From contig JAHECA010000022.1 in NCBI GenBank assembly GCA_024642005.1, forward strand, positions 1-52,806: a DNA stretch of 52,806 nt, given 5' to 3'. Positions 28,677 through 37,340 of the stretch are shown here, piece by piece. A program made the position numbers and the translations under genes. The notes under the pieces are model-generated. The model did not search any database. It saw only the letters and a program-made list of their open reading frames with translations, and was not told the DNA's origin. The stretch's first letter is position 1; each line of letters opens with the position of its first letter. This DNA comes from Robiginitalea sp. Its GTDB lineage: Bacteria; Bacteroidota; Bacteroidia; Flavobacteriales; Flavobacteriaceae.

Positions 28677-29648
28677 ATGCTATCTATGTTGTTTTTGGGC
28701 TTTACCTGGAACCCAGACGACACCCTGTTTAAACTCGGGGTGCTGCAAATCAAGTACTACAACCTGCTTTGGATCCTCGCTTTCGTGTTGGGCTGGCACA
28801 TCATGAAACGGATTTTCGACCGGGAGGGGCGCAGCCGCATCGAACTTGATGCCCTGTTTATTTACACCGTGCTGGCCACGATGCTGGGTGCCCGCCTGGG
28901 CCACGTCTTTTTTTACGACTGGGACTATTACAGCCACCACCTGGCCGAAATTTTGCTGCCCATAAGGGAGGCTCCCGGCAGCAGCCTCTTTGGCATCATT
29001 AATGGATACGAGTTTACCGGCTTTACCGGGCTGGCAAGCCACGGCGCCGCCATTGGGGTTATTATCGGCATGTACCTTTTTACCCGCAAGCACCCCGGCT
29101 TCAAGATGCTCTGGATTCTCGACCGACTGGTGATCCCGGTATCCCTGGGGGCCTTTATGGTGCGGCTCGGCAATTTCTTCAACTCTGAGATCAACGGCAA
29201 GGTAACCGACGCCTCCTTCTTTCTGGCCACGCGCTTCGTGCGCGATTCAGACGACATGCCGGGCAGGCAGGCCATGGCCATAACCGGGCAGGCCACCCCC
29301 GAAAGCGCATACAAAGCCCTGGTAAACGACCCCCAGTTTGCCCACCACCTCGAAGCAATTCCCTTCCGCCACCCGGCACAACTCTATGAAGGGGTCTTGT
29401 ATATCTTCGTCTTTATCGCCCTTTACCTGCTGTACTGGCGAACCGACAAGAAAGACCAGCCGGGATTCCTATTCGGCCTGTTCCTGGTACTGCTGTGGAC
29501 CATACGCTTCTTCGTGGAATTTGTCAAGAAGAGCCAGGGTGGCTTCGAAGATTCGCTGGGCTATTTGTCCACGGGCCAATGGCTGAGCATCCCCTTTGTG
29601 CTGCTTGGCTTCTATTTCATGTTCCGAAATAAATCAGCCCATGCTTAA
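28677..29648 (+). CDS. lgt: Prolipoprotein diacylglyceryl transferase
   Basis: 323 residues, multi-pass inner-membrane protein. Family motifs are seen: a YYNLLWILAF start, LGARLGHVFFYDW, GFTGLASHGAAIGV, VRLGNFFNSEINGK (the signature with essential Arg and Asn) and HPAQLYEGVLY. It moves diacylglycerol from phosphatidylglycerol to the lipobox Cys of prolipoproteins, several of which are coded in this window. It overlaps the following lipoprotein gene by eight bases. Confidence 0.97.
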   Translation: MLSMLFLGFTWNPDDTLFKLGVLQIKYYNLLWILAFVLGWHIMKRIFDREGRSRIELDALFIYTVLATMLGARLGHVFFYDWDYYSHHLAEILLPIREAPGSSLFGIINGYEFTGFTGLASHGAAIGVIIGMYLFTRKHPGFKMLWILDRLVIPVSLGAFMVRLGNFFNSEINGKVTDASFFLATRFVRDSDDMPGRQAMAITGQATPESAYKALVNDPQFAHHLEAIPFRHPAQLYEGVLYIFVFIALYLLYWRTDKKDQPGFLFGLFLVLLWTIRFFVEFVKKSQGGFEDSLGYLSTGQWLSIPFVLLGFYFMFRNKSAHA

Positions 29649-30156
29649 TCGCTTCCGCAAACCCCTGCCGGCTGTTGTCCTGCTGGGAGCATTGGTGATC
29701 CTCGGGGCAACCGGCTGCAAGGAAGACGCCAAAACAAGCCTGAATACCGAGTCTGTTGCCTTTACGCGGGAAGGTCTGCTCAACATTTACCAGGGCCAGT
29801 CAGACACCGTGCGCCATGAGGTTGTTATCGAAATCGCCGAGACTGAGTACGAGACCCAGACAGGCCTGATGTACCGCAAAAACATGGATGATTCGGCCGG
29901 CATGCTCTTTATTTTCCCTGACGAGCGCATGCACTCCTTCTACATGAAAAACACGCACATCGCACTCGATATCCTCTTTATCAGGGGCGACCTGACCGTG
30001 GCCAACATTGCCCGGAATACGAAACCCCTGGATGAAACAGGAATCCCCTCGGCCGAGCCCGTACAGTACGTGCTCGAAATCAATGCCGGGATGAGCGAAC
30101 GCTGGGGCATTGAGCCAGGTGACCGCATCCAGTTCTGGAGGAACGAGGAAGAATAG
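29641..30156 (+). CDS. DUF192 domain lipoprotein
   Basis: 171 residues from ATG 29641, which lies inside the lgt end. A hydrophobic segment ends in lipobox LGATGC (Cys about 26). The DUF192 domain spans ~55-170: ETEYETQTGLMYRKNMDDSAGMLFIF, MKNTHIALDILFI, EINAGMSERWGIEPGD. DUF192 proteins are small envelope or secreted domains of unknown biochemical role. The overlap suggests coupled translation with lgt. Confidence 0.92.
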   Translation: MLNRFRKPLPAVVLLGALVILGATGCKEDAKTSLNTESVAFTREGLLNIYQGQSDTVRHEVVIEIAETEYETQTGLMYRKNMDDSAGMLFIFPDERMHSFYMKNTHIALDILFIRGDLTVANIARNTKPLDETGIPSAEPVQYVLEINAGMSERWGIEPGDRIQFWRNEEE

Positions 30157-30178
30157 GCCTGGCCAAATCACGCAAGGC

Positions 30179-30709
30179 ATGAAATACCTCCTAAACGGCA
30201 CATCTTCTGAGCGCCTCGCCTACCGTCCGGTTGGGGAAACCGACTATGAAGCCTGGCTGCCCTTTTTCCAGGACCCTGCCAGCACGGCTTTTTGGACGGG
30301 AATACCAACAGACCCGCAGGTAGCCTGCCGCGAACAATTTAACCGCATCTTTGAGCGCTATCGGCAGGGTTTGGGTGGTATGAACGCACTGCTCGACAGG
30401 GAAACAGGGAAGTTATTGGGCCTTGCCGGCCTGTTGTTACAACAGGTCGATGGGTTGGAAGAGCTCGAAATCGGCTATTCGCTGCTGCCGGGTGCCAGGG
30501 GAAACGGCTACGCCTCAGAAGCTGCCCGGCATTGCCGCGACCAGGCCTTCGGGCACGGGTGGGCTGAGTCCCTAATTTCCATTATCCATATCCGCAACGA
30601 ACCCTCGATGCGGGTGGCCCGCAGCATCGGTATGCGGCCCGACAAGGTTACCGTTTACAAAGAAAACCCGGTCCGTATTTTCCGGATCCGGGTCGGTGGA
30701 ATTCATTAA
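30179..30709 (+). CDS. GNAT family N-acetyltransferase (RimJ/RimL type)
   Basis: 176 residues from ATG 30179, 22 bp after the DUF192 gene. It has an N-terminal ERLAYRPVGETDYEAWLPFF, a central LEIGYSLLPGARGNGYASEAARHC holding the acetyl-CoA loop, and IIHIRNEPSMRVARSIGM, the usual final helix. The layout is that of acetyltransferases acting on ribosomal proteins or small amines; the substrate cannot be told. It probably belongs to the same transcript as lgt. Confidence 0.9.
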   Translation: MKYLLNGTSSERLAYRPVGETDYEAWLPFFQDPASTAFWTGIPTDPQVACREQFNRIFERYRQGLGGMNALLDRETGKLLGLAGLLLQQVDGLEELEIGYSLLPGARGNGYASEAARHCRDQAFGHGWAESLISIIHIRNEPSMRVARSIGMRPDKVTVYKENPVRIFRIRVGGIH

Positions 30710-30731
30710 TTGATACGCCTTGCTGAACAGG

Positions 30732-30941
30732 TCAGGATTTTTTGGTCGAGCAGGTATTGATGCCAAAAGGGGCATACAAAGGACAAAAGCTAACCAGGCT
30801 GGTGAGTACGAATACCCCGGCAAGGATTAGCAAAACCAGGCCCAGGGTACCGCTTATGGTTCCGGTGTAATACAATGCCGCAATGACAACGGCTGCGATA
30901 ATGCGGATCATGCGGTCTCCGCTTCCCATGTTTTTTTTCAT
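30732..30941 (-). CDS. Small DUF2892 (YgaP-type) membrane protein
   Basis: 69 residues with two close TM helices (RIIAAVVIAALYYTGTISG, LGLVLLILAGVFVLTSLV), then FCPLYAPFGINTCS, the classical DUF2892 ending with two conserved Cys. E. coli YgaP carries this module after a rhodanese domain; here it stands alone. A 32-codon membrane gene lies 11 bp upstream on the same strand. It is convergent with the GNAT gene. Confidence 0.9.
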   Translation of the reverse strand: MKKNMGSGDRMIRIIAAVVIAALYYTGTISGTLGLVLLILAGVFVLTSLVSFCPLYAPFGINTCSTKKS

Positions 30942-30952
30942 GCTGTTTGGTT

Positions 30953-31051
30953 TTAGTTAGACAAGGTATTTATAAGCCAGACAACCAGATAGATAGTCGT
31001 AAGACATATCAGGCATACGCCTGCCAGCTGTATCCATTTCCGGTACTTCAT
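30953..31051 (-). CDS. Tiny single-helix membrane protein (32 aa)
   Basis: ATG at 31051-31049 opens a 32-residue frame ending TAA: MKYRKWIQLAG, a hydrophobic run of about 20 residues (VCLICLTTIYLVVWLINTL), then SN. The basic start plus single helix fits a real small membrane protein oriented with its N-terminus in the cytosol. It ends 11 bp before the DUF2892 gene, so the two would form a two-gene unit. The evidence is composition and position only. Confidence 0.6.
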   Translation of the reverse strand: MKYRKWIQLAGVCLICLTTIYLVVWLINTLSN

Positions 31052-31128
31052 CTGACGATTAAAAGTAGGCCTTCAGGGGAACAACTTTTGTGACACAGGT
31101 TACACTGGCCGGGTTTCCATCAACCATT

Positions 31129-31158
31129 TTGTGCCCCGGAGTACTTCCCCTAATTTAG
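31129..31158 (+). promoter_or_regulatory. Promoter for the double-ABC ATPase
   Basis: TTG at 31129-31131, 19-bp spacer, TAATTTAG at 31151-31158 (one mismatch to TAnnTTTG), 15 bp before the ATG at 31174. Confidence 0.6.
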
Positions 31159-31173
31159 CAAAAATTACCCACC

Positions 31174-32430
31174 ATGCCCAGCCCGTCCCATACGGCCATC
31201 TACACCGACAACCATTCGCGCAAGTCTGAGTTTGCCCAACGGCTGCTCGAGGGCCGCCCCCCAAAGGATCTTGCCTATCTAAATGGGCTTAAGGGGGCGT
31301 ATTTCTCCAATGAGTCACTGGCCGGCTTCCTGGAAGAGGAGGCGCGCCACGACAGGTCGGGCCTGGCGGTGCAGGAGGGCCGCCCTTTGAAGACCTTCTC
31401 CAGCGGGGAGCGCAAGAAAGCCCTGTTGCGCCACCTGCTCGCCCAAAAGCCCGACTTCCTTCTCCTCGACGATCCGTTCGACAACCTCGACCGCGCCTTC
31501 CAGGTTTCCCTTCGCGAGGAACTGGAGGGCCTCGGCAGTGCGCTGCTGCTGGTCCAGCTGATAAGCCGGCCGGCAGACCGGCTGGCTGGGATTGGCCATG
31601 CAGCCTTCCTCAGGGGCGAAGAACTGGTGGGTTATCCCGATTTTCAGCCGCCGCTGGTCGAGCCGGCATTTGGCCATGGCAAAACCATCCCGCCTCCCCC
31701 GGCACCCCTGCCCCACCTGCCGGAGGCGCTGGTCGATTTCCGAAACGCAAGCCTCACCTACCCCGGCAAACCCGTCCTGAAAGAAATCAACTGGACCATC
31801 CGCAAGGGGGAATTCTGGGAATTGCGTGGCCCTAACGGCAGCGGGAAAACCAGTCTCATCACCCTTATCAGCGGAGACAACCCGAAAGCCTTCGGCATGG
31901 AGCTGTACCTGTTCGGGGCCCGGAAGGGCAGCGGGGAAAGCGTCTGGGATATCAAAGGGCACATCGGGTATTTTACGCCGGCCCTGGCCGATCGCTTCCG
32001 GGGCTACCATACTGTCGAAAACATGCTTATTTCAGGACTCACCGATTCCATCGGCCTCTATGTGCGTCCCGGAGATGCCCAACGCGCCCTGGCGGCCTCC
32101 TGGCTCAGGCTGCTGGAACTGGAAGGCCAGAAAGACACCCTGTTCTGCGACCTGACGGCAGGGGAACAGCGCCTGGTGTTCTGTGCGCGTGCGATGATCA
32201 AACACCCGCCCCTGCTCATCCTGGATGAGCCCACGGCCGGGCTCGACCCACAGGCAGCGGCCCTGGTGGTGGCCCTGATCCGAAAAATGGCAGAAGAAAG
32301 CCGCACGGCCCTGGTTTTTGTATCCCATCGGGACGAGCCGGGCCTTGACCCGCCATTGGTTTTCGAGCTGGTACCCGGGCCCGATGGTTCAACTGGGATA
32401 TGCCAAAGGCGCCAGGCCCATAAGGGCTAA
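31174..32430 (+). CDS. Double ABC ATPase with a degenerate first half (ModF-like)
   Basis: 418 residues, two ABC nucleotide-binding domains and no TM helix. The C-terminal half is complete: P-loop GPNGSGKT (219-226), signature LTAGEQ (327-332), Walker B LLILDEP (Asp351, Glu352). The N-terminal half keeps a signature (FSSGE, 75-79) and Walker B (LLLDDPFDNLD, Asp99), but has no Walker A: the expected place reads TDNHSRKSEF. Asp100 replaces the catalytic Glu. The plan resembles E. coli ModF/PhrA, a soluble ABC protein of uncertain role. One ATP site therefore probably lacks its P-loop, as in asymmetric ABC proteins. No permease gene is adjacent. Confidence 0.88.
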   Translation: MPSPSHTAIYTDNHSRKSEFAQRLLEGRPPKDLAYLNGLKGAYFSNESLAGFLEEEARHDRSGLAVQEGRPLKTFSSGERKKALLRHLLAQKPDFLLLDDPFDNLDRAFQVSLREELEGLGSALLLVQLISRPADRLAGIGHAAFLRGEELVGYPDFQPPLVEPAFGHGKTIPPPPAPLPHLPEALVDFRNASLTYPGKPVLKEINWTIRKGEFWELRGPNGSGKTSLITLISGDNPKAFGMELYLFGARKGSGESVWDIKGHIGYFTPALADRFRGYHTVENMLISGLTDSIGLYVRPGDAQRALAASWLRLLELEGQKDTLFCDLTAGEQRLVFCARAMIKHPPLLILDEPTAGLDPQAAALVVALIRKMAEESRTALVFVSHRDEPGLDPPLVFELVPGPDGSTGICQRRQAHKG

Positions 32431-32592
32431 AAAGATGCGGGCCTGAGCCGACCTGATGGCAATGGGCTTGTTCCTTTTGCTATTTTTTCCTATTTTATAT
32501 ATCCGCCAACCCCTTCCTCGAAGGATACAGGTTTTCAACTCGCTGGAATTGGATCCTGCCCCCCGTTTACAGATTTGTATAATCTACAGATC

Positions 32593-32967
32593 ATGCCGGT
32601 CGCAATCACATATAAAGATTACCAAACGTACCTTTTACTGGAAGTAACGGGGCCCGGCAATACAGAATTTGTTCTTTCGGAAGGTCAGAAAGTCTGGAAG
32701 CGGATGAGCGAGCTTTGCCAGGAAATGGGCAGAAACCGGGCTTTGCTGGTCCTAAACCTGCAAAAACACATACACATTGGGATGAGCATGGACCTGGCGC
32801 GCCTGGCGGAAGAAAACGGCTGGGAACGGGAATACCGGCTGGGCATCGTTTCCAACCTGCAGAACCGCATGACCATGGACCTGATGAAGTCTTTCCTGAT
32901 ACACCGGGGTTTTGAAACCGAGGTTTTCGACAACCTGCGACTGGCCCGCCGGTGGCTTATCCATTGA
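32593..32967 (+). CDS. Small cytosolic protein, possibly STAS/SpoIIAA-like
   Basis: 124 residues from ATG 32593 (a TTG at 32575 is less likely). It has alternating strands and helices (YLLLEVTGPG, RALLVLNLQKHIHIGMSMDLARL, YRLGIVSNLQNRMTMDLMKSFLIHRGFETEVFDNLRLARRWL) and no signal or TM. The ending with a Trp in RRWL and the overall plan recall STAS-like proteins of the SpoIIAA/DUF type; I am not certain. It ends 60 bp before the convergent secDF, separated by a terminator. Confidence 0.65.
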   Translation: MPVAITYKDYQTYLLLEVTGPGNTEFVLSEGQKVWKRMSELCQEMGRNRALLVLNLQKHIHIGMSMDLARLAEENGWEREYRLGIVSNLQNRMTMDLMKSFLIHRGFETEVFDNLRLARRWLIH

Positions 32968-32982
32968 TGTTTTAGAAAAAAA

Positions 32983-33008
32983 AAGCCGCGGCCTCCCGGC
33001 CGCGGCTT
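32983..33008 (-). terminator. secDF terminator
   Basis: An 11-bp perfect stem (AAGCCGCGGCC / GGCCGCGGCTT) with TCCC loop, followed in the minus direction by a run of T. Confidence 0.9.
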
Positions 33009-33026
33009 ATAAGTTACTGCTGTTCC

Positions 33027-35987
33027 TTAGCGGTTATTCGCTCCGGAAGATTCTTTTTTGGACAGCGTATCGAACATCAGGGGGGTGGCGATGAACAGGG
33101 ACGAATACGTTCCCACCACAATCCCCACGATCATGGCAAACATAAAGCCACGCAGCGTTTCCCCGCCAAAGACGAAAATCGCCAACAGCACTACCAGGGT
33201 GGTGAGCGAGGTGTTCAGCGTACGGCTCAGGGTGCTGTTCAGGGCCAGGTTGGTGTTGATACCGCTTTTCCAGCCGCGTTCGGCAATGGTCTCCCGAATC
33301 CGGTCAAATACCACCACCGTGTCGTTAAGGGAATATCCGATCACCGTCAGGATGGCCGCGATAAAGGCCTGGTCAATTTCCATGCTGAAGGGCATCAGGG
33401 CGCTGGTGAGCGAGAAAACGCCCAGCACGATCATCACATCGTGGAACACCGCAATAACCGCCCCGAGGGAGAACTGCCATTTGCGGAAGCGCAACAGGAT
33501 ATACATGAAGACCACCGCCAGGGAGCCGATTACGGCCCAGACGGCATTCTTCTTGATGTCGTCGGCAATGGTGGGCCCCACCTTGCGATACTTCATCACC
33601 CCAATCTGGTCATTGGTGCCGCCCGGGGCAAAATCTTCATAGGTGGCTCCGTCGGGCAGGTATTTCTGGAGCGTATTGAACAGGATATGCAAAATTTCGT
33701 CGTCTACCTCAGTGCCCCCTTCGTCTACCTTGTATTTGGTGGTCACCATAATCTGGTTGGCATCGCCAAAGGTCTTGGCGCTGGCGCTTCCCAGGGCAGC
33801 CGTGAGCTCACTGGTAATTTCGGTGGGGTTTACCGCATGCACAAAGCGAACCTGGTAATTGCGCCCCCCAACAAAGTCGACGCCCTGGTCAAGCCCTTTG
33901 GTGAAGAGGGACACTGCCCCTATTATGACCAAGATCCCTGATCCTATATAGGCTATTTTCCGTTTGCCCAGGAAGTCGAAATCGAGGTTGCGGAACAGGT
34001 TCTTGGTAAGGGCCGTGGTAAAGTCCAGGGTCCGGCCGCGCTTGTGAAGGAACCAGTCTATCAGCAGGCGCGTTACGAAGATGGCCGTAAAGAGGGAAGT
34101 CAAAATACCAATGATCAGCGTGGTGGCAAAGCCTTTGATCGGCCCGGTACCGAATACCAGCAAGATCAAAGCCGTAAGGCCGGTGGTGATGTTGGCATCC
34201 AAAATGGAAGACAGGGCGTTGTCGAACCCGTCGGCAACAGCCTGTGACATGCCCTTTCCTTTGTTGAGCTCTTCCTTGATGCGCTCGTAAATTAGCACGT
34301 TGGCATCCACTGACATCCCGATGGTGAGCACGATACCCGCAATACCGGGCAGGGTGAGCACCGCCCCGAGGCTGGCCAGCACACCGAAGATCAGCACGAT
34401 GTTGAAAGTCAGGGCCACGTCGGCAAACCAGCCTGCCCTGCCGTAATACAGGATCATCCACAGCAGCACGAAGCCCATGGCAATCAAAAACGAGGTAAAC
34501 CCGCTGTCGATGGCCTCCTGCCCGAGCGATGGGCCTACCACGAACGAATCGATAATCTCGGCCTTGGCAGGCAGTTTCCCGGCCCGAAGCACGTTGGCGA
34601 TATCCTTGGTTTCGTTTACGGTGAAGGTGCCGGTAATCTCAGAGCTTCCCCCTGGGATACCCCCTTTCTGGGATACGCCGGGTGCCGTATAGACGCGATT
34701 GTCGAGCACGATGGCAATACCGGTATTGTTCAGGTTGGCCTCGTTGGTGAGCTGCTGCCATTCGCGGGCGCCGCGCACGTTCATGTCCATGCCCACAGCC
34801 GGGCGGTTGTACTGGTCGAACTGGTCGCGTGCGTCGCTCACCACGTCCCCGCTCATCCGGGGCATATTGTCCCGGTTCGATTTCAGGGCGTAGAGGGCAG
34901 CCACTTCCACGCCCTGAGAGGGGCGTTCCCACATGAATTTGGTGAATTGCACCTCCTGGGGAAGCAGGCGTCGGATGCGGGGCAGGCGCAGCCATTCCCC
35001 TATCTCGGCGGTATCTTTGATGGCAGCAACGCCCACGGCAAAGCCGGGACCGCTCAGCTGCAACTTTTCAAAGAGCGGGTTGTTCTGTGCGGTCAGGTCG
35101 AGAGAATCCTGGGCCACGTCGGAGAGCAGGGAATCGATCTCGCTTTCCGGTTTGGCTTCGGGTTTTTCATCGGCTTTTACCAGCAATTTAAGTTCCTCGT
35201 TGGCCTGGATCAGGAAGTTGATCAGGTTCTGGTTTCCGGGCTCGTAAGTTTCCCAGAATTCGAGCTGGGCGGTGCTGGAGAGCAGGTCCTGGGCCCGGGC
35301 GATGTCGCGGGCGCCGGGAAGCTCCACCAGGATACGACCCGAACTGCCTTCGCGCTGGATGTTGGGCTGGGTCACGCCAAAGCCGTCAATCCGCTCGCGC
35401 AGCACCTCAAAAGCCGAAACCACAGCCTCGTCGACCTTGCGGCGGATGATGGGTTTCACTTCCTCATCGGTCATCTCAAAATTAACCTCATCGCTAAGCC
35501 CCTTGTTGGCAAAAATATCGGGGGAAGCCAGTTTGGTATCGCCCTTGATTTCATCAAAGGCATCAAAAAACAAATCGAGGTAGGTAGCATCGCTGTTCCG
35601 GGAAGCCAGGTCTGCATTGGCAAGGGCCTTGTTAAAGGCGGGGTTCTTGCTGTTGTTGGCCAGGCCGGAAAGGATGTCGCGCACCGATATTTGAAGGGTT
35701 ACGTTGATCCCTCCTTTCAGGTCGAGGCCTTTGTTGAGTTCCTTTTTCTTGGCTTCCTCGTAGGAAGTAAACCCGAGGACCGGGTTCTTGGCCACCGAAT
35801 CCAGGTAGCGGGCTTCGGCCTGTTCGCGCTTTGCGACATATTCGGGTTCACTGGCCGGCACGGTCGATTCTGCAAATGCAGAGGCGTCCGATTCGATCTT
35901 GGAGGTGATAAAGGTGAAGGATAACTGGTACAGGCTCACCAGTCCGAACAGCAAAGCGAAAAGCCGTATAAGTCCTTTATTATTCAT
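33027..35987 (-). CDS. secDF: Fused protein-export subunit SecDF
   Basis: 986 residues. SecD occupies about 1-650: first TM helix, periplasmic head with LKGGINVTLQISV and GRILVELPGARD, then five helices with GMSVDANVLIYERIKEEL. SecF occupies the rest: one helix after GKRKIAYIGSG, a small loop with GVDFVGGRNYQVRF, then five helices with LNDTVVVFDRIRET. The protein uses the proton gradient to pull secreted proteins through SecYEG. The single-chain form is usual in Bacteroidota. A consensus promoter lies upstream and a strong terminator downstream, so it is probably transcribed alone. Confidence 0.98.
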   Translation of the reverse strand: MNNKGLIRLFALLFGLVSLYQLSFTFITSKIESDASAFAESTVPASEPEYVAKREQAEARYLDSVAKNPVLGFTSYEEAKKKELNKGLDLKGGINVTLQISVRDILSGLANNSKNPAFNKALANADLASRNSDATYLDLFFDAFDEIKGDTKLASPDIFANKGLSDEVNFEMTDEEVKPIIRRKVDEAVVSAFEVLRERIDGFGVTQPNIQREGSSGRILVELPGARDIARAQDLLSSTAQLEFWETYEPGNQNLINFLIQANEELKLLVKADEKPEAKPESEIDSLLSDVAQDSLDLTAQNNPLFEKLQLSGPGFAVGVAAIKDTAEIGEWLRLPRIRRLLPQEVQFTKFMWERPSQGVEVAALYALKSNRDNMPRMSGDVVSDARDQFDQYNRPAVGMDMNVRGAREWQQLTNEANLNNTGIAIVLDNRVYTAPGVSQKGGIPGGSSEITGTFTVNETKDIANVLRAGKLPAKAEIIDSFVVGPSLGQEAIDSGFTSFLIAMGFVLLWMILYYGRAGWFADVALTFNIVLIFGVLASLGAVLTLPGIAGIVLTIGMSVDANVLIYERIKEELNKGKGMSQAVADGFDNALSSILDANITTGLTALILLVFGTGPIKGFATTLIIGILTSLFTAIFVTRLLIDWFLHKRGRTLDFTTALTKNLFRNLDFDFLGKRKIAYIGSGILVIIGAVSLFTKGLDQGVDFVGGRNYQVRFVHAVNPTEITSELTAALGSASAKTFGDANQIMVTTKYKVDEGGTEVDDEILHILFNTLQKYLPDGATYEDFAPGGTNDQIGVMKYRKVGPTIADDIKKNAVWAVIGSLAVVFMYILLRFRKWQFSLGAVIAVFHDVMIVLGVFSLTSALMPFSMEIDQAFIAAILTVIGYSLNDTVVVFDRIRETIAERGWKSGINTNLALNSTLSRTLNTSLTTLVVLLAIFVFGGETLRGFMFAMIVGIVVGTYSSLFIATPLMFDTLSKKESSGANNR

Positions 35988-36034
35988 TTGTTAAGTGGTT
36001 ATCTGAAATTCAGTGGGTTGCTGTAAATAGCGTG

Positions 36035-36065
36035 CAAATATATTACTTCCCCTAGGAAATGCCAA
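36035..36065 (-). promoter_or_regulatory. secDF: Bacteroidota promoter for secDF
   Basis: Minus strand: TTG (36065-36063), 20-bp spacer, TATATTTG (36042-36035), an exact match to TAnnTTTG, about 47 bp before the ATG. Confidence 0.75.
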
Positions 36066-36120
36066 TAAAATAAAAGGTTTTGTACCCGGGCCGGTTACCA
36101 GCGGCCGGCACAGGAAAAAA

Positions 36121-36147
36121 GGCACCCTCCCGGGCCGGGAGAGTGCC
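36121..36147 (-). terminator. mdh terminator
   Basis: GGCACCCTCCC and GGGAGAGTGCC pair with one mismatch. A run of T follows in the minus direction, 23 bp past the mdh stop. Confidence 0.85.
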
Positions 36148-36170
36148 TCAATTCGACAATGCGCAGCCGG

Positions 36171-37097
36171 TTAAACTTCCAGCAGGTTGTTTGTCTTGGT
36201 AACCCCCTCGGCGCTTTCGTGCATTTTGGCCTTTTCGGCAGCGTCGAGTTTCAGTTCCACGATCTTCTCGATCCCGTTGCGGCCGAGGATTACCGGCACG
36301 CCAATACAAAGGTCTTTCAGGCCGTACTCACCTTGCAGGAGGGCCGAACAGGGCACCATTTTCTTCTGGTCGCATGCAATGGCCTGTGCCAGGGCAGAAA
36401 CGGCTGCGCCCGGGGCGTACCAGGCGCTGGTGCCGAGGAGTTTGGTGAGGGTGGCCCCCCCTACCTTGGTGTCTTCGGTTACCTGCCCGAGGCGCTCGGC
36501 AGATAAAAATTCGGTTACCTTGACACTGTTGCGGGTGGCGTGGCGCGCAAGGGGTACCATGCCGGTATCGCTGTGCCCGCCGATTACCATGCCGTCGACG
36601 TCTGAGATGGGTGCACCCAGGGCTTCGGCCAGGCGGTATTTGAAACGGGCGCTGTCAAGGGCACCACCCATACCGATAATGCGGTTGCGGGGCAATTTGG
36701 TGGTTTTGTGCACCAGGTAGGTCATGGTGTCCATGGGGTTGCTCACCACAATGACAATGGCATTGGGGGAGTGCTCAAGCAGGCTGGAAGAAACAGCCTT
36801 GACGATGCCGGCGTTGATGCCGATGAGCTCTTCCCGTGTCATGCCGGGCTTGCGCGGAATACCGGAGGTAATCACCACGATGTCGCTGCCGGCCGATTTT
36901 GAATAATCATTGGTAGATCCTACGATACGGGTATCAAAACCGTTCAGGGAGGCGCATTGCATCAGGTCCATCGCCTTGCCTTCGGCAACGCCTTCCTTGA
37001 TGTCGAGCAGAACCACTTCGGATGCAAAATTCTTGATCGCGATGTACTCGGCGCAGCTGGCTCCGACAGCCCCGGCCCCCACTATGGTAATTTTCAT
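36171..37097 (-). CDS. mdh: Malate dehydrogenase (LDH-like type)
   Basis: 308 residues. Rossmann start MKITIVGAGAVGAS, acidic residue after the second strand (VVLLDIKEG, favouring NAD), and substrate loop GIPRKPGMTREEL, where Arg marks malate rather than lactate specificity. VSNPMDTMTYLV and the catalytic His in GGHSDTGMVPL are also present. It interconverts malate and oxaloacetate in the TCA cycle. It is flanked by its own -7 element and terminator. Confidence 0.97.
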   Translation of the reverse strand: MKITIVGAGAVGASCAEYIAIKNFASEVVLLDIKEGVAEGKAMDLMQCASLNGFDTRIVGSTNDYSKSAGSDIVVITSGIPRKPGMTREELIGINAGIVKAVSSSLLEHSPNAIVIVVSNPMDTMTYLVHKTTKLPRNRIIGMGGALDSARFKYRLAEALGAPISDVDGMVIGGHSDTGMVPLARHATRNSVKVTEFLSAERLGQVTEDTKVGGATLTKLLGTSAWYAPGAAVSALAQAIACDQKKMVPCSALLQGEYGLKDLCIGVPVILGRNGIEKIVELKLDAAEKAKMHESAEGVTKTNNLLEV

Positions 37098-37131
37098 AAC
37101 TGTATTGCTTTTGTAAGTGTTAGAAGAGATT

Positions 37132-37139
37132 CAAAAATA
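37132..37139 (-). promoter_or_regulatory. mdh: -7 element (TATTTTTG) of mdh
   Basis: The minus strand reads TATTTTTG about 35 bp before the mdh ATG. No clear TTG lies at the -33 distance. Confidence 0.5.
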
Positions 37140-37340
37140 CAGTTTTTCCGGCGAAAAACCGAGCGAAACAACAGGGGATTGACACCGCTTGCAAGCCCCG
37201 AATACGGTCTTGAAACCGGCCCGACAACAGGTCATTGGTCGAAAATTCCCCTCCTGTGCCTATCATTCGTCGAAAAATAACAATATGCCCGCTTTTCCCG
37301 CGTTCCGGCTATACCCAAATCTTACAATGAACCTGGCATC

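Noticed and set aside
30667-30691. Imperfect hairpin at the end of the GNAT gene
   Set aside because: It is inside the coding sequence, has a bulge and is not followed by T, so it is not a convincing terminator.
32456-32647. Plus-strand frame of 63 codons with a hydrophobic start
   Set aside because: It overlaps the start of the better-supported gene at 32593. The short hydrophobic run looks like a chance effect of T-rich leader DNA, though a small membrane peptide cannot be fully ruled out.
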